Below, piece by piece: positions 35,093-46,617 of a stretch of DNA of 64,000 bases; within the stretch, counting starts at the first letter, position 1, and every line of letters begins with the position of its first letter. The translations under genes were made by a program, and so were the position numbers. Below the pieces are notes generated by a model, which ran no database searches, was not told the origin of the DNA, and worked only from the letters and a program-made list of their open reading frames with translations. Source of the stretch: Nansenia antarctica (taxonomy: Eukaryota; Chordata; Actinopteri; Argentiniformes; Microstomatidae). The stretch spans positions 27,679,593 through 27,743,592 of the forward strand of contig OZ022353.1 of assembly GCA_963989245.1 (NCBI GenBank), written 5' to 3'.

Positions 35093-35843
35093 ATTTAACT
35101 TGCTCACAGCATTAGGGGGGGGGGTTATAAGTAATGATTCATATAAATACCATTGGTGTAAAATGCATTGTGTGTTCTGTGACAGCTGCAATTGAAAGAA
35201 AAAGCCAAAACAAATCAAGGATTTCAAACAATGACCAACCGCTGAAATATTTGCTGTTTTCTAGCGGAGTCCCTGTAGAATTAGCTCCCTCTCCTATTTC
35301 GAGGCTATTAGTCAGTGATAAATTGCTCATTGGTGCTTGATAAGTGTGAAAAATGTTCTTGCACTAATAATAACAAGTGTGTAAGTTGCCACAGTTAGTC
35401 AGTGTCCCCCATGAGAACATTATTCTATGATAGGTCTCCAATTTCCCCTTAGTTACACTTCCATTGTTTAAATGAAATGTATATGTTGGACATGATAAGG
35501 ATAGTGCTTTGCTTAAGTCATCAGTCATGCGTGGGAAGGCCATGACACTCTCAGATCTCAACAAGACAACATTGGTCTATACCCAACGACACCAAAGCAG
35601 CTAAATTCTATAGATTTGACTTTGAGAAAGAACACTGTTGTATTGAGAAATGTTCGGAGGTCCAGCTACTGCATAGTTGTGTTTGACCTCCCAGAGGTCC
35701 CCTCTCAGTGGCGCTGTACTGAGTACCACATTGACACACACCTCTCATCCTATTCTCTCCCCATCCCTCTGTCGAAGCAAGGGTTGGATACCAAATGTCT
35801 TCATTTGTTTCATAACAGAGGCATGAAAGAGACAGAAAAGGAT

Positions 35844-35924
<81 letters not shown>

Positions 35925-37043
35925 CTAGAAGTTTCCCTTTGTGTCATACTTACCAAGATGAAAGGAGAGAGGAAGGATGACAGTGAGACAAATACTTCAA
36001 AGTTGGGCTTACTCTGGATTTGAGTCTTTGCCACATCTGAGGAAACTGTTTTGGTGAAAAACAACTCATCATATTTGAGTGTTGTGTTATTGTTAGGTGT
36101 TAGACTTTATACATTTTGACAATGATCAATAGACAAGTATGATGACAACTGATCTACTGTATGATGATATGAAGTCCACCTAAGTTCAGGCAAGACACAT
36201 CAAGGAGATGGCAGCTATGACAGGAAGCAACGCATCACATGGTCATGAGACATAGGCTTAAGAAAGACCAGTTTGCAACACTCCACCATGGTTAACAGTG
36301 CTTCGCCACTGGCTATGCAAGTTTACTTTTTGCCATTCCACCCACCTCCCCAGCTCCCACCTGAGGGTTCGCTCTGTGTTTTGCCTACCTGCAGGGGTTC
36401 CTGGGCTTAACTTCAGGCAGGGAGCTATATTAGATATAGAGTGGAGCCATCCAATTATGCCAAACCTAATGTATTACCATAAAACCTATTGTAGTACCAT
36501 TTTCATTAAATGCAAAACCTAATGTATCGAGGTGAAATGAAACGTTTTAATCGAAGAAAGTGTCCTGACTGAATTAGCATTATACAGGATACATGTTTCA
36601 CTACAAACTGTGTCTTTTAAAAATATGTATGTATGTAGTAATACTTACTTTCTCCTGACAAGCCAACCGCAAATATTTGAGAAAGGTGAAGTTGCTAATG
36701 TGTGTGAACAAACAAAATGTGTAACTTTTTTGTTAGAGTGAGGTTGTATTGTCAAAAGAGACAAAGTACTACTTGCGCGACAAAGCTTTCTGGGAACTCA
36801 GAACTCACCCACTGTTCGTCCTTATTCTCCATTCACGGCTCTCTGTAACCAGCAACCCTGCGGTGTCCATAGGAGAGAGTGACAGACAGAAGACAGTGTG
36901 AGACTCAGGTGGGACTGTGGAGTACACATCTGGCTTTACCCTGGCTGGACAGGAGGTCCTGTGGTATGGTGTAGACACAATCTATCCAGTATGGCCGGAA
37001 CCTGTGGTCATATGCACCTCAGTTACAGTCTGAACTAGATAGA
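34275..37043. other. Noncoding DNA with (TA)n and (GA)n
   Basis: A pure (TA)n run is at 35034-35089 and a pure (GA)n run at 35848-35920. Several short frames exist, but none has a recognisable product. The words CCTAATGTAT and AAACCTA recur between 36462 and 36530. Confidence 0.55.
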
Positions 37044-37045
37044 TA

Positions 37046-37207
37046 CAATGCCCTCCATAAGTGTTGGAAAAATGGGAACTTGTTGTCTTCTTTTAGCTCT
37101 ATACTCCAACAGGTTGGATTTGAAATCATTTCAAAATGGTGCGTTGGAGTATAGAGCTAAAATAAGACAAAATGCTTTTTTCTTTCCAATACTTATGGAG
37201 AACACTG
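37046..37207. mobile_element. Tc1/mariner-type MITE, 162 bp
   Basis: The ends CAATGCCCTCCATAAGTGTT and (reverse complement) CAGTGTTCTCCATAAGTATT are flanked by TA on both sides, the Tc1/mariner target. The interior forms a perfect 20-bp stem (37091-37110 with 37143-37162, TTTTAGCTCTATACTCCAAC). Confidence 0.88.
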
Positions 37208-37209
37208 TA

Positions 37210-39934
37210 GATGGGGCCAGCGTGCCACTCAGAAATTGCTAAACCCCATCTTGCATGCAGCTGATTCAGCTGGCCCTTCAACTGCCCCTGTCTAGTTTCC
37301 CTAGCAGAGTTTGTCTTCTGTCGACATCACACAGGCCAATCCCCCACACTCACTAGCCCATCTTAAACCTTTAGAAACAAGCCTCGCTTCTGGCTGTCAG
37401 CTTAAGTTTCAGGACGCAGACACGGACAGACTCAGATACCCCCAGTAAACAGAAAAGGCTGCTTTTATTTTTCCACACTTTCCACAGCAGGATGGGTTCA
37501 TTGTGCTTACTGAGATTTTGGAGCGCCTGTCAGAATTAAGATAAGCTCAGACTCTGACATACGAGGAGTTGATTTGTGGGGACGTTAAAGGGATGCGTGG
37601 ACGGCTGGATGCTATTTAACAGCCAACAAACGGCTTTACCACACCTCTGACCGAGACGTGAGGGCGTAAATCACCAGGACTCCATTCCACGTCAGATCCA
37701 TCTCAGCGCAAGATTCCCCCCCCTCCCCTCCATGTCCCATGTTTTCATGCTTTATTAAGTGCCAAATGTGACGCCTTGCTAACGAGGAACATACGTCACG
37801 GGGAAAATAAGGAGGATGTGCAGACAACTTGCTGTAATTTGCCGCCGGTAATATCCAGCAAACCACGAACGGCAGGTTTCTCTTTGATTCTGAATTCTGT
37901 TTGATTCGTCATCATCATTCCATGAGGCAACGCTATGCTTCGCGGGGTATGTCAGGAGTGACGCTGAGAGATTAGTTGTGGATGACAGTGAGGACTGCAT
38001 GGTCAAAAGTGGCTCATGACTTTAATCCGGTTAGACAATGGTGACGCTGCCTCCAGGTGTTTGCAGCAAAGGGAATTGTTTGGTAACAGCATGAATCTGC
38101 CACACCGTACGCTTGCTCAATACATATGTGTGACCCCAAATCCCAAATCAGCCCCTAGCCCCTCCCCCTACTTGCCCTTTGAATTGTATTTCCCTGCCGC
38201 ATGGATACACCCATCCGATCTTTTAAAATCTCCAGAAGTGCAGAGGAGGTAGCCAGGTAGGGGGGCTATGGGTTAGTTTTAGACGTGAGGCTGGACTGAG
38301 TAGCCTACAGACCTCTTCTGGGCTGAGTCTTCCTACTTCTCTGGCTTCTGTCAAGTCAGAGAAACTGACAGACTCCGAGCCTCTGGGCTTGCTACCCTTC
38401 ATCCTCCATTAGAGTGAGGGACTGGAGAGAACACACAAGGTGATGTGTTGCAGCTGTGATGGTGTTGACAGTGTTTGTTGGGTTGGCTGTAGTGAGGAGT
38501 GAGAGAGAGAGAGAGGCTGCTGACTGCCTGCCCGACTGTACTGAATGTACGGGCATCAGGTTTGAAGCTCCTATCTCCTCTCTCCAGCTGGAAGACAGGT
38601 CATAGGGATTGGGCTTAGCCTATAAATACAGCAAACTGCCGTGTGTGTGCACTGTATTCCTCTGCCAAACCTGATTAAATGAGAAATAAATCACCTTCAT
38701 AGGCACACAGGGAGAACGGGAGCGGAACAGCCACACAGTTTTCTTTACTTGTGTGTGGCTTCACCATGGCTTCAGGTGTAGTGTTGACTGCAGTATTAGC
38801 TCATGTTAATACTTTGGTGGTGTGACTTTGACAGTGGTACTAGTTTAGTTGTACTGTTGTGTGTGTAAACATCTTACTTTTCTCATTTGTATGGTATTAC
38901 AAGTGTACATTGAGGTGTGATGTGGTTTTACTGAACAGTTGAGAATGTATCATTCAGTCATTACAACTTTAATGCTAATGAGTTTTAATGATGGATTTGA
39001 TATAACTGGATATGAAAATTAAGCCTGCCTCTTAACTGGTTGACTCTATATTTATTTCTGATTATCATATTGCGGTGACACTTAAGGGAACACTCACTTA
39101 AGCTAAGAACAATATTTGCATGAAAATCACAGTGAAGGAGACAACAATTATGATAATTATCTGCTCACATTTAAATAACGCAGCATTCTCTTTGTTTGAA
39201 AACAAAAGGTCAGGAATTAGCGCATAGCATCACTCTTCCCCAAGTGCACACTGTTGACAGAACAGTATTTTCTCTCTAATACTGTTCCCCGTCAACAAAT
39301 CTAGTGTGAACTCTGAGTATCTAAAAAGCTGTTGTGAATCACCATGCCATGGTGCGATAAGGGATGCAGCCCTAGCCCTGTTAAACACCCATTGAAGATG
39401 TAATTGCTATTTTGTATCCCCTTGGAAAGATATCTGTTTGACTACGCATGTCATGTGTGATTGTTTCCAGTTAAGCCTTTCTCCTCCTAAAATGACTAAC
39501 AAAACTGTGATAAATAATTAATGGAATATAAATCCACAGAATTATGTGTACAAATTTAAAGAATGATTATACCAGAGAGGCCTCCCATCGCAGTGCAGTC
39601 TGCATCACAGAAGATAACTCATCACAATTCCTTACTTACAAGGCTTCCTTCCAAAGCTTGCAGCTTTGTCTTAAGTTGAACAAGTAACCGAAGAAAACAG
39701 ATACATGATACAATGTACAAGATATATTATACAAGATGCATTATAAAATGTACTTTTACAATTGTGTCCCATCTCAGACCAGCACATTTTTGGAGAGTCT
39801 GATATTGAGTATGGATATTTTGCTACAGCAGACTTGAATTTAAAATCCCCTTTTTGGGTCCATACATAATACACTGCATGCCATCACTTGAAACTAATTT
39901 ACACAATACATTTGATGATGCTATAGTAGAGACA
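37210..39934. other. Unrecognised noncoding DNA
   Basis: No supported gene or element. A run around 38136-38175 (CAAATCAGCCCCTAGCCCCTC...) is slightly similar to the ends of the element at 45503-48235 and may be a small fragment of that family. Confidence 0.45.
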
Positions 39935-40427
39935 TAGAGATACAGGATTTTTAGAAAGGACAGGGACATCTATGGGGGAGGAGTTGCAATGCAATGGTTA
40001 CAGGTTCACCTGACCCACCTAAAACCTATATTGCTGGGCTGCTGTTCAGTGGCGGCTGGTGGTGATACTGAGTGGGGGGGCTAATAAATCCATTAGGCCT
40101 AGGGCCTATACCCATCAATAGTTCACACTGCAGCAACAGCAGCATCACATCCGCGGGCCGTATGTTTGACACCCCTGCTCTAAAGTGTACTGAAACACCT
40201 CTCTGACTCTGCCGATGTCATATAATAGGGGTTGTGATGGCTAATTTCGTCAATTTCAATGTCTCTGAAAAAGTGTTCTGAAGATTGTTCTCAGTAATCA
40301 TCCTCAAAAGTGACATTGCAGATGTTAAACCCACAAACTCCACACTACTGTACATCACCCAGCTCCCCTTTCAGTTTCTCTTTGCAGATCATCGGGAAAT
40401 GTTCACTTGCACTTAGCTACACTTGCT

Positions 40428-40705
40428 CCAGCTGCACAACCGCGGAGAGAAATGCGCTACAGAGAGTCGTGAGAACAGCCCAGAAGATCACCGGCGCCCC
40501 CCTCCCCTCTCTGGAAGAGCTGTACAACACACGCTGTCTCAGGAAGGCCTCCAAGATCTCCAGAGACCCAACCCACCCTGGGTACGAACACTTTACCCGG
40601 CTGCCCTCGAAAAGGCGGTACAGGACCATGGCCGCAAGGACAAACAGACTGAAGAACAGCTTCTACCCCAGGGCCATCCAGGCCCTGAACACAGCAAAGA
40701 CCTAG
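40428..40705 (+). pseudogene. C-terminal end of LINE ORF2
   Basis: The frame reads SCTTAERNALQRVVRTAQK ... GAPLPSLEELYNTRCLRK ... DPTHPGYEHF ... KNSFYPRAIQALNTAKT and stops at 40705. It corresponds to the last 90 or so residues of the minus-strand copy at 4914-6365, with scattered substitutions. The catalytic part is absent through 5' truncation; upstream codons of the same open frame belong to the hAT element. Confidence 0.88.
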
Positions 40706-41073
40706 GTTCTGGGCCCTGGACAGTCTGGACGGATTGATGGCAGCTGCTGGACTGAGAAAAATAAATCAGGTGTAGTGCTGAGGCACAAATATGTACATTT
40801 CTAGCCTGCAAACTGCGACACTTCAAATGAATGTGCAATAACACTATGTGCAATATGACAACCCTAGTCGTCTATCTGTACAGTATAGTATAGTGGATAG
40901 TGTACATAGCCTTTATTTATGTAAACCAGCTCCTTCCCTTCTTGTGTTTTTTTTTCTTTCTTTTTTTTCTTTCCTAGCACCAGGGGAGCCACCCCTCCTA
41001 AATTTCGTTGTTTGGTACCTGTACTATAGCAATGAATGACAATAAAGACCATTCATTCATTCATTCATTCATG
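40428..41073 (+). mobile_element. Short CR1/L2-group LINE copy
   Basis: This 5'-truncated copy of the 4559-6365 family ends in CAATAAAGACC(ATTC)n. A 14-bp target duplication TAGCTACACTTGCT flanks it (40414-40427 and 41074-41087). Confidence 0.93.
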
Positions 41074-41093
41074 TAGCTACACTTGCTTGTTTG

Positions 41094-41187
41094 ACCAGGG
41101 GAGCCACCCCTCCCACATTTCGTTGTTTGGTACCTGTACTATAGCAATGACAATAAAGACCATTCATTCATTCATTCATTCATTCAT
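41094..41187 (+). mobile_element. Second LINE 3' tail
   Basis: ACCAGGGGAGCCACCCCTCC to CAATAAAGACC(ATTC)n repeats the end of the preceding LINE within 20 bases of it. It is either an older, extremely truncated insertion or a local duplication. Confidence 0.85.
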
Positions 41188-42848
41188 GTTAGCCAGTCCT
41201 TTCGTTGAAACTAAGAAACACACAATTTACGGTTTTGTCATTTGTCCTTTTGTGTTATTTGAACACCGTTTGGACGATGTGCCCCCTGTCTTTTCACTTC
41301 CAATTTTTCCTCCGAAGACATTAACGAAAATGGATGAGAAAGTAAATTATCCACCTCGTTTAGCTAATACCCGCAATTGCCGCTTCACTTCACTACTTTT
41401 CTCCCCCCTACAGTCGGCCTGCCCTCACTGTACTGTTATTGTACTGCTACGCCCTGTCATTGGTCAAAAGTCAGCCTGGGCTGAATTAAGTTAGCCCACA
41501 TTTTCGGGAAATCAAGGCGGCGCCAAGACACCTGTCAATCACGATGTGACAACAATGATTGGAAGATGATGCAAGGAATTTGGGCTGTAAAAACCAGCCC
41601 ATTTAGATACTGTATATCCTGAGTTTTTTGTGACTATATTCGGTGCTGTTACTGCTCTAGGTTCCACCAAAATCAATCAGTTCTAAGGTTTAACAACTAT
41701 TATATATGAATTATATTATTCAACAATTATAACAATAATAATTATAATTATGATTATATTTTAATATTTCTTTAATTTAATAACTTTCTCATATGTATTG
41801 TAAAAGATAGGGGGGGCTTAGCCCTGCTAGCCCATTGATACCAGCCGTCCCTGCTGCTGTTATAGACCACCAAGTTCTAACAGTCAGTATCTTGATAATT
41901 TGTGTGAAATGTTTGATCGAAAATAATACAGAAATCTATTTCCTGGGAGAACTAAACATACATTTTCTTGCATCAAGCTGTCCTATGAAAACAACTTTTT
42001 ACTATAGGTCTAACCAGTGCCTGTAATCTGGTTCAGGTTATTAACCAACCTACCAAGCTGTACACCAACAAAACAGGAACTGTATCATCCACATGCATTG
42101 ATCACACTTGCTCACAATGCTGCCGAAATCTGCTCTAAAGCCATATCTGTTCCTATTGGCTTTAGTGATCATAATTTAGTGGGCATATCTAGGAAGACTA
42201 AATATCCAAAGGCTGGACCAAAAATTGTACAAGGGTTTCTCCCCTGATTCATATGTGGATGATGTTAGACATATCTGTTGGTCTGATGTCAGTAGACAGA
42301 GAGACCCAGATACTGCAACTGAACTGAACTAAACTCTTAGTTCCAGATATGGATAAGCTTGCACCTGTCAAGAAGTTGACTGTTAGGGCTCCTTGGGTTG
42401 ATGATGAATTAATATAATGCATGGTTCGAAGAGGTGAGGCAAAATGAGTGGCACATAGGTCTGGCTGCACATCTGATTGGCAAGAGTATTGTACAGTACT
42501 GAGGAACTTTGTCACTAAATTGAACAAAAATAAGACACAATTGTATTATGATTCTCGGAATAAGGATATAAAACATGATGGAAAGAAGCTTTGGAGCACC
42601 TTAAATGACATCATGGGCAGAAAGAGTAACTACTCCATCTCTTATTGAAGCAACAAAATAATGAAAGATAAGAACTGCTCTTTTGAATTCAGTAAAGTAA
42701 CTATAGAAGTGAAAACAGTATTATTATCAATAATGAGAAACCACCTGGTATTGACAACCTGGATGGAAAGCTATTGAGGATGGTAGAGGACCATATTGCC
42801 ACTCCCATATGCCACATCTTCAATCTTAGTCTTGACAATAGACATCAT

Positions 42849-42912
42849 GTGACAGCAGCTGGTGAAAGCAATGGATTCCCCACTTCTCTACACTAACTAG
42901 GTAGTAGTGTGT
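42849..42912. mobile_element. Fragment of the GTGACAG MITE family
   Basis: GTGACAGCAGCTGGTGAAAGC is followed by AATGGATTCCCCACTTCTCT and AACTAGGTAGTAGTG, matching parts of the 6540 and 33959 elements with an internal deletion. It abuts the broken LINE on its left. Confidence 0.65.
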
Positions 42913-42929
42913 GTGGGGGGGGGGGGTCA

Positions 42930-43893
42930 CATGGCCAAGATCAAGATGGCAGCTTCGCAAAGAAGCTCCAAACGGCTGTGCACAATTTAATTTTTAAAAA
43001 GTAATACCGACTGCTAACTTTTCAAGTAGAACCTCAGCGTAGACATGACAGACCCTCCTGCAGCCAAACGGTGTGATATTTTTTACTCTGGGAGGCAAGA
43101 CTGGTCCTAAGACAATGCCAAACTCATCGAGTGATACAGAAGCTAGTGTTAGCACTAGCGTTAGCATCATGGTGAATATAGCTTAAGTTATGAATGAGCT
43201 GAAATCGCTCCGAACAGTCTTCGGAACAAAGTTAGACAACATCGACACCCGTCTGACTGGCATGGCGAACTCAATGGCGGCGTTGGAATGCAAAGTGACA
43301 GATGTACAACGAGACATCTCCTCCAATACAACACAAATCTTAGAAGCCGAAGGCCGTATACATGAAGCAGAAAAAACTGTTGAAAAAACAGAAGCGGCAC
43401 TAGGCTCGGCCAACAAGCGAATCGGTTACCTTGAATCCAAGACGGAGGACCTTGAGAACCGTGGCAGAAGAAAGAACCTTCAAGTCTTTGGTATACGAGA
43501 GGGAGCCGAGGGCCAAAAACCGCTCTTAGAATTTGTCAACCAGATGCTTCCACAATGGCTGGGACACCCTGACAGATCGTTCACCTTTGAGCGGGTCCAC
43601 TGTACGCTAGCGTCTGAGCAGTCCTTGTTTGCTTCTTAAAGTTCCAGGAGAAGGAGTGTCTATCGAGAATCAAGGTGGCAAGACATCATGGACAACGGGG
43701 TCAAGATATCTTTTGAGCAGGATCTCTCGGCAGAGACTGTTTTAATCCCGTTATGAAGCTGTTTGTCGACATCAACACCTTTCACAGATTACAACACAAC
43801 CCCTGCAAGCTTAGAGTGCTGCAAAACGGCAAGATACATCTTTTCTCAGTGCCGCAGGAAGCTGAAAAGTTCTACAAAAGCATCCCATAGTTG
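42930..43893 (+). pseudogene. L1/Tx1-type ORF1 relic
   Basis: The 5' side has CAAGATGGCAGC, like the start of L1 elements. The frame from 43190 holds a heptad-rich coiled coil (DNIDTRLTGMANSMAALECK, IHEAEKTVEKTEAALGSANK), then the RRM-like start LENRGRRKNLQVFGIREGAEG and FTFERVH. After a stop at 43637 a different frame continues with SLGRDCFNPVMKLF and KLRVLQNGKIHLFSVPQEAEKF, the C-terminal domain. ORF1 proteins bind LINE RNA as trimers. The frame changes show this copy is inactive. No ORF2 follows. Confidence 0.78.
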
Positions 43894-44344
43894 ATCCCCG
43901 ATGTGTGATCCATGGATTCAGAGTAACGCGCTTCTGAGTGGCGATAATGCCGCCACAACAAATGTGAGACTCTTGTGTTATTGGGGAACATCTGATCTAG
44001 CTGCGCAGTGGAAGGATGAAGGATAACTAAACAGAAAACTGAACAGAACAAGAGCCTCTTAACCACTGAGGAACTGAAGGTATATACAGACCTGGCCAGG
44101 TACATTTAAATAAAGCAGGGGATAAATTAATTAAGTTATACAAAAATAAACAACTATGCTCAAAACAATTCAACATATACGTAATCAAGCCATGCAATAC
44201 AAACACATGAATATGAATCACTTAAATACACAATGCCAATGCTAGACAAACTAATAACAACAGTTAAATCAATCTAACCCCTCCTCCTGTAGTCTCCCGG
44301 TAGATGGTACAGTCCACCACCCCCACCCTTTGTATTTAGTAGGG
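43894..44344. other. Unrecognised noncoding DNA
   Basis: I see no gene or repeat in this gap between an ORF1 relic and a gypsy pol relic. Confidence 0.5.
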
Positions 44345-45000
44345 TCCAAAATGGCCGCTCAGTCTTTGCCTAGAGCCCAGAGGAGGTGGCGGACGACTCC
44401 CGGTGAGACACACGTGGACCATGGATGTATCCAGGTGCACCAAGGGGTTGCTGCAGCAGCTTCTGTTTTAGCTGGTCGAAGGTTTGCTGGCAGGGTGGGG
44501 CCCACGTGACCGAAGGTCGGCCTGCCGTACCTTGGAGCAGGTGGGTCTGCCGTACCTTGGAGCAGGTGGGTCAATAGGGCGGCGATCCGGCAAAAAGCCT
44601 GGGATAAAGTGTCTATAATAGCAACAAGCTCGAGATGTCCGGCGAGTACACAATGACATCATAGAGATAAATCAGTAAGTGGTCATGCACCTGCCCAACA
44701 AGACAGTGCTGTATTAGCCGCTGGAAGGTGGCAGGTGCATTACATAAGTCAAAGGGCATCCGGTCAAATTGGTAGAGCCCCAGTGGTGTGACGAAGGCCA
44801 TCTTCTCCTGGTCCTCTGGGGCCACCTCTACTTGTCAGTACCCACTAGCCAGGTCCAGGGTGCTGTACCAAGTTGCCTGCTTCAAGCTGGTCAGGGACTG
44901 CTCTATCCAAGGCAGTGGGTATGCGTCCTTATGGGTAACCACATTCAACTTGCGTTAGTCCACACAAAAGCGTAAGGACCCACCGGGGCAGCCCATGGAC
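44345..45000 (-). pseudogene. Ty3/gypsy pol fragment
   Basis: On the minus strand frames resemble gypsy reverse transcriptase: a region like the segment before motif A (44940-44850), then EKMAFVTPLGLYQFDRMPFDLCNAPATFQRL (44810-44710) and LIYLYDVIVYSPD, where the catalytic YxDD has become YLYD. Broken RNase-H-linker sequence follows to 44345, including a directly repeated ACCTGCTCCAAGGTACGGCA block. It belongs to a different lineage from the element at 56707-64000. Frames are interrupted by several stops. Confidence 0.78.
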
Positions 45001-45454
45001 TAGATTCGTCAAACCTGTTTCCTTTTAGGTTAATGCGCATTAACTCGAAAAACTCAAACTTGATTCGCATACGACAAAAACCACCTCAAGCGAGCGTACA
45101 AACTTGTGTGCGAATTAACCGGTTCCATAAAATGTCTAATGCGATATACTTTATGCAAATCTAAATGGTTCATGGAAACACGACTATAGTAAGGGATGGT
45201 CTATATACTTTTCACAATTTCAGTCTTACTTCAACCTCACTGTGCAAATACATTATGAAACACATGGAAATCAGGGGTAAGACGACATGGCCCCTTTAAG
45301 AACAAGGCAGCCATCTTTTTCAAAGTTAAAATGCCTTTATTTAAAGGTGTCATGTTCACTAAACAGATAGAAAATGGACGTGTTTCGGCCTTAGCCTTTG
45401 CTGATTTTCAAAGAGTCTGGTACTACAATGTCACAATGTCTGAACCTCTTTAAA
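45001..45454. other. Unrecognised noncoding DNA
   Basis: GTTTCC near 45020 and GGAAAC near 45175 are in loosely inverted surroundings, so a small degenerate MITE is possible, but I cannot define its ends. Confidence 0.4.
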
Positions 45455-45502
45455 GTGTTTGTCAGATGCTAGTCCTCACCCTAGAGCTAACATTACTATA
45501 TA
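45455..45502. repeat. Displaced copy of a 65-bp tandem repeat
   Basis: AAAGTGTTTGTCAGATGCTAG and the following CTCACC(C)TAGAGCTAAC match the array at 48236-48440, which lies on the far side of the inserted element 45503-48235. Confidence 0.9.
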
Positions 45503-46548
45503 GGCCGAATCCCGATTCCCTTTTCTACCCCTTTGGCTCGTTTTGGAGTGCAACTCGCTTTGGAGCCAAGGCCTCTGTTCAGAGCCACAAGCCTTAGTGA
45601 TTCCCCTATGAAATGGGACAACCCTTCAAGACTGATAAGTCATCAGTAGTGTCGTAGAAAAGCATTGACGCTCGTGATTTATTCACAACTTAAGTTTTAC
45701 GCTATCAATCGATTAAACAAGTCATCAAATAAAAAGAACAATGCTTCATTATCAGACCATGACAGAATAAGCTCTAACCTGTATGAAACATGTGCTCCTA
45801 TGCTGCCGGTCTGCACTGATATAGGACAACAGTGCAACAACTTCGCGGCTGAACTTTAGTTACATTTACGGCACCATATGCCATCAAAGGGATTTATTTT
45901 CATGACCGAAATCCGATGTGACAGGAACGCTGGAGAAACAGCCGCTATCCACTGCATTAGTTTTTTCATTAATTCTTTCAAACCTTTATTTAAACTCGTA
46001 AGTTACATTTACAGTAGCAACGAGTGAATAAAAGAGTTAACTACATGTCCTTGATGAGTCTCCCGCTCACTGCCCTCCATCAAAAATGGCACATCCATCG
46101 ATAATATTACATAATAACAACTGCTGGTTGCGGGTTGTTTTGGTATAATAAGTGCCGCTATAGAACTATAGCGTCATATACCACCATGGGGGGGAAATTC
46201 ACACCTATCATGCACATATCTGCCTAACTTTAGATAACTTTACATTAAATATGTCTACCATCATCTGCTGTCAAACACCACAGGTAATAATTTATTTCTA
46301 AATAAACATGATTGTACATCTCTGAAATGTGAATCGCGCACCGATGTATTTCTATAGGGAAGGCTGTGCTTGATGCTTCCATTGGACTGACGCCGGGGCA
46401 GAGGAACAGGGTGACTGTCACCCTGTGACAAACGCGCACATATGAGTGCTCCATGTCTTGCTTTGGTAGTCTAATGGAAGTGCCCAGGTACCAGTCCTCT
46501 ACTGCTAAACCCGAGCGCGCTGGACCGTGGAACTTTCTATGTTAAGCA

Positions 46549-46617
46549 TAGGCACAGCACCTCGGCATAACAGCAATTTTTTTGTTATGCTTGTTGTAAA
46601 GAATAATGTATTGAAAT
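46549..46617. repeat. Long target-site duplication, left copy
   Basis: About 69 bases from TAGGCACAGCACCTCG to GTATTGAAAT match 47871-47948 with a few substitutions and a short insertion in the right copy. Confidence 0.85.

Larger units (their letters stand above)
40047..41844. mobile_element. hAT-type non-autonomous transposon containing LINE insertions
   Basis: The ends CAGTGGCGGCTGGTGGTGAT and (reverse complement) CAGGGACGGCTGGTATCAAT are flanked by an exact 8-bp duplication CTGCTGTT (40039-40046 and 41845-41852). Removing it rejoins LINE endonuclease sequence. It resembles the 6760-8912 element in its ends. Two LINE 3' ends sit inside. Confidence 0.92.
39935..42850 (+). pseudogene. LINE endonuclease to RT fragment, split by a hAT
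   Basis: Before the hAT (39935-40046) frames resemble the middle of a LINE endonuclease (YGGGVAM, then a region leading to YRPP). After it (41853 onward) follow YFLGELNIHFLASSCPMK, where family members have GDLN, then CIDHTCSQCCRN and PIGFSDHNLV-like segments. The linker follows (APWVDDE-like; CTSDWQEYC..LRNFVTKLNKNK at 42460-42530; HDGKKLWSTLNDIMGRKS at 42575-42630) and the start of RT (NEKPPGIDNLDGKLLRMVEDH near 42740). Many frameshifts and stops are present. The 3' part is missing where a MITE fragment begins. Confidence 0.75.
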
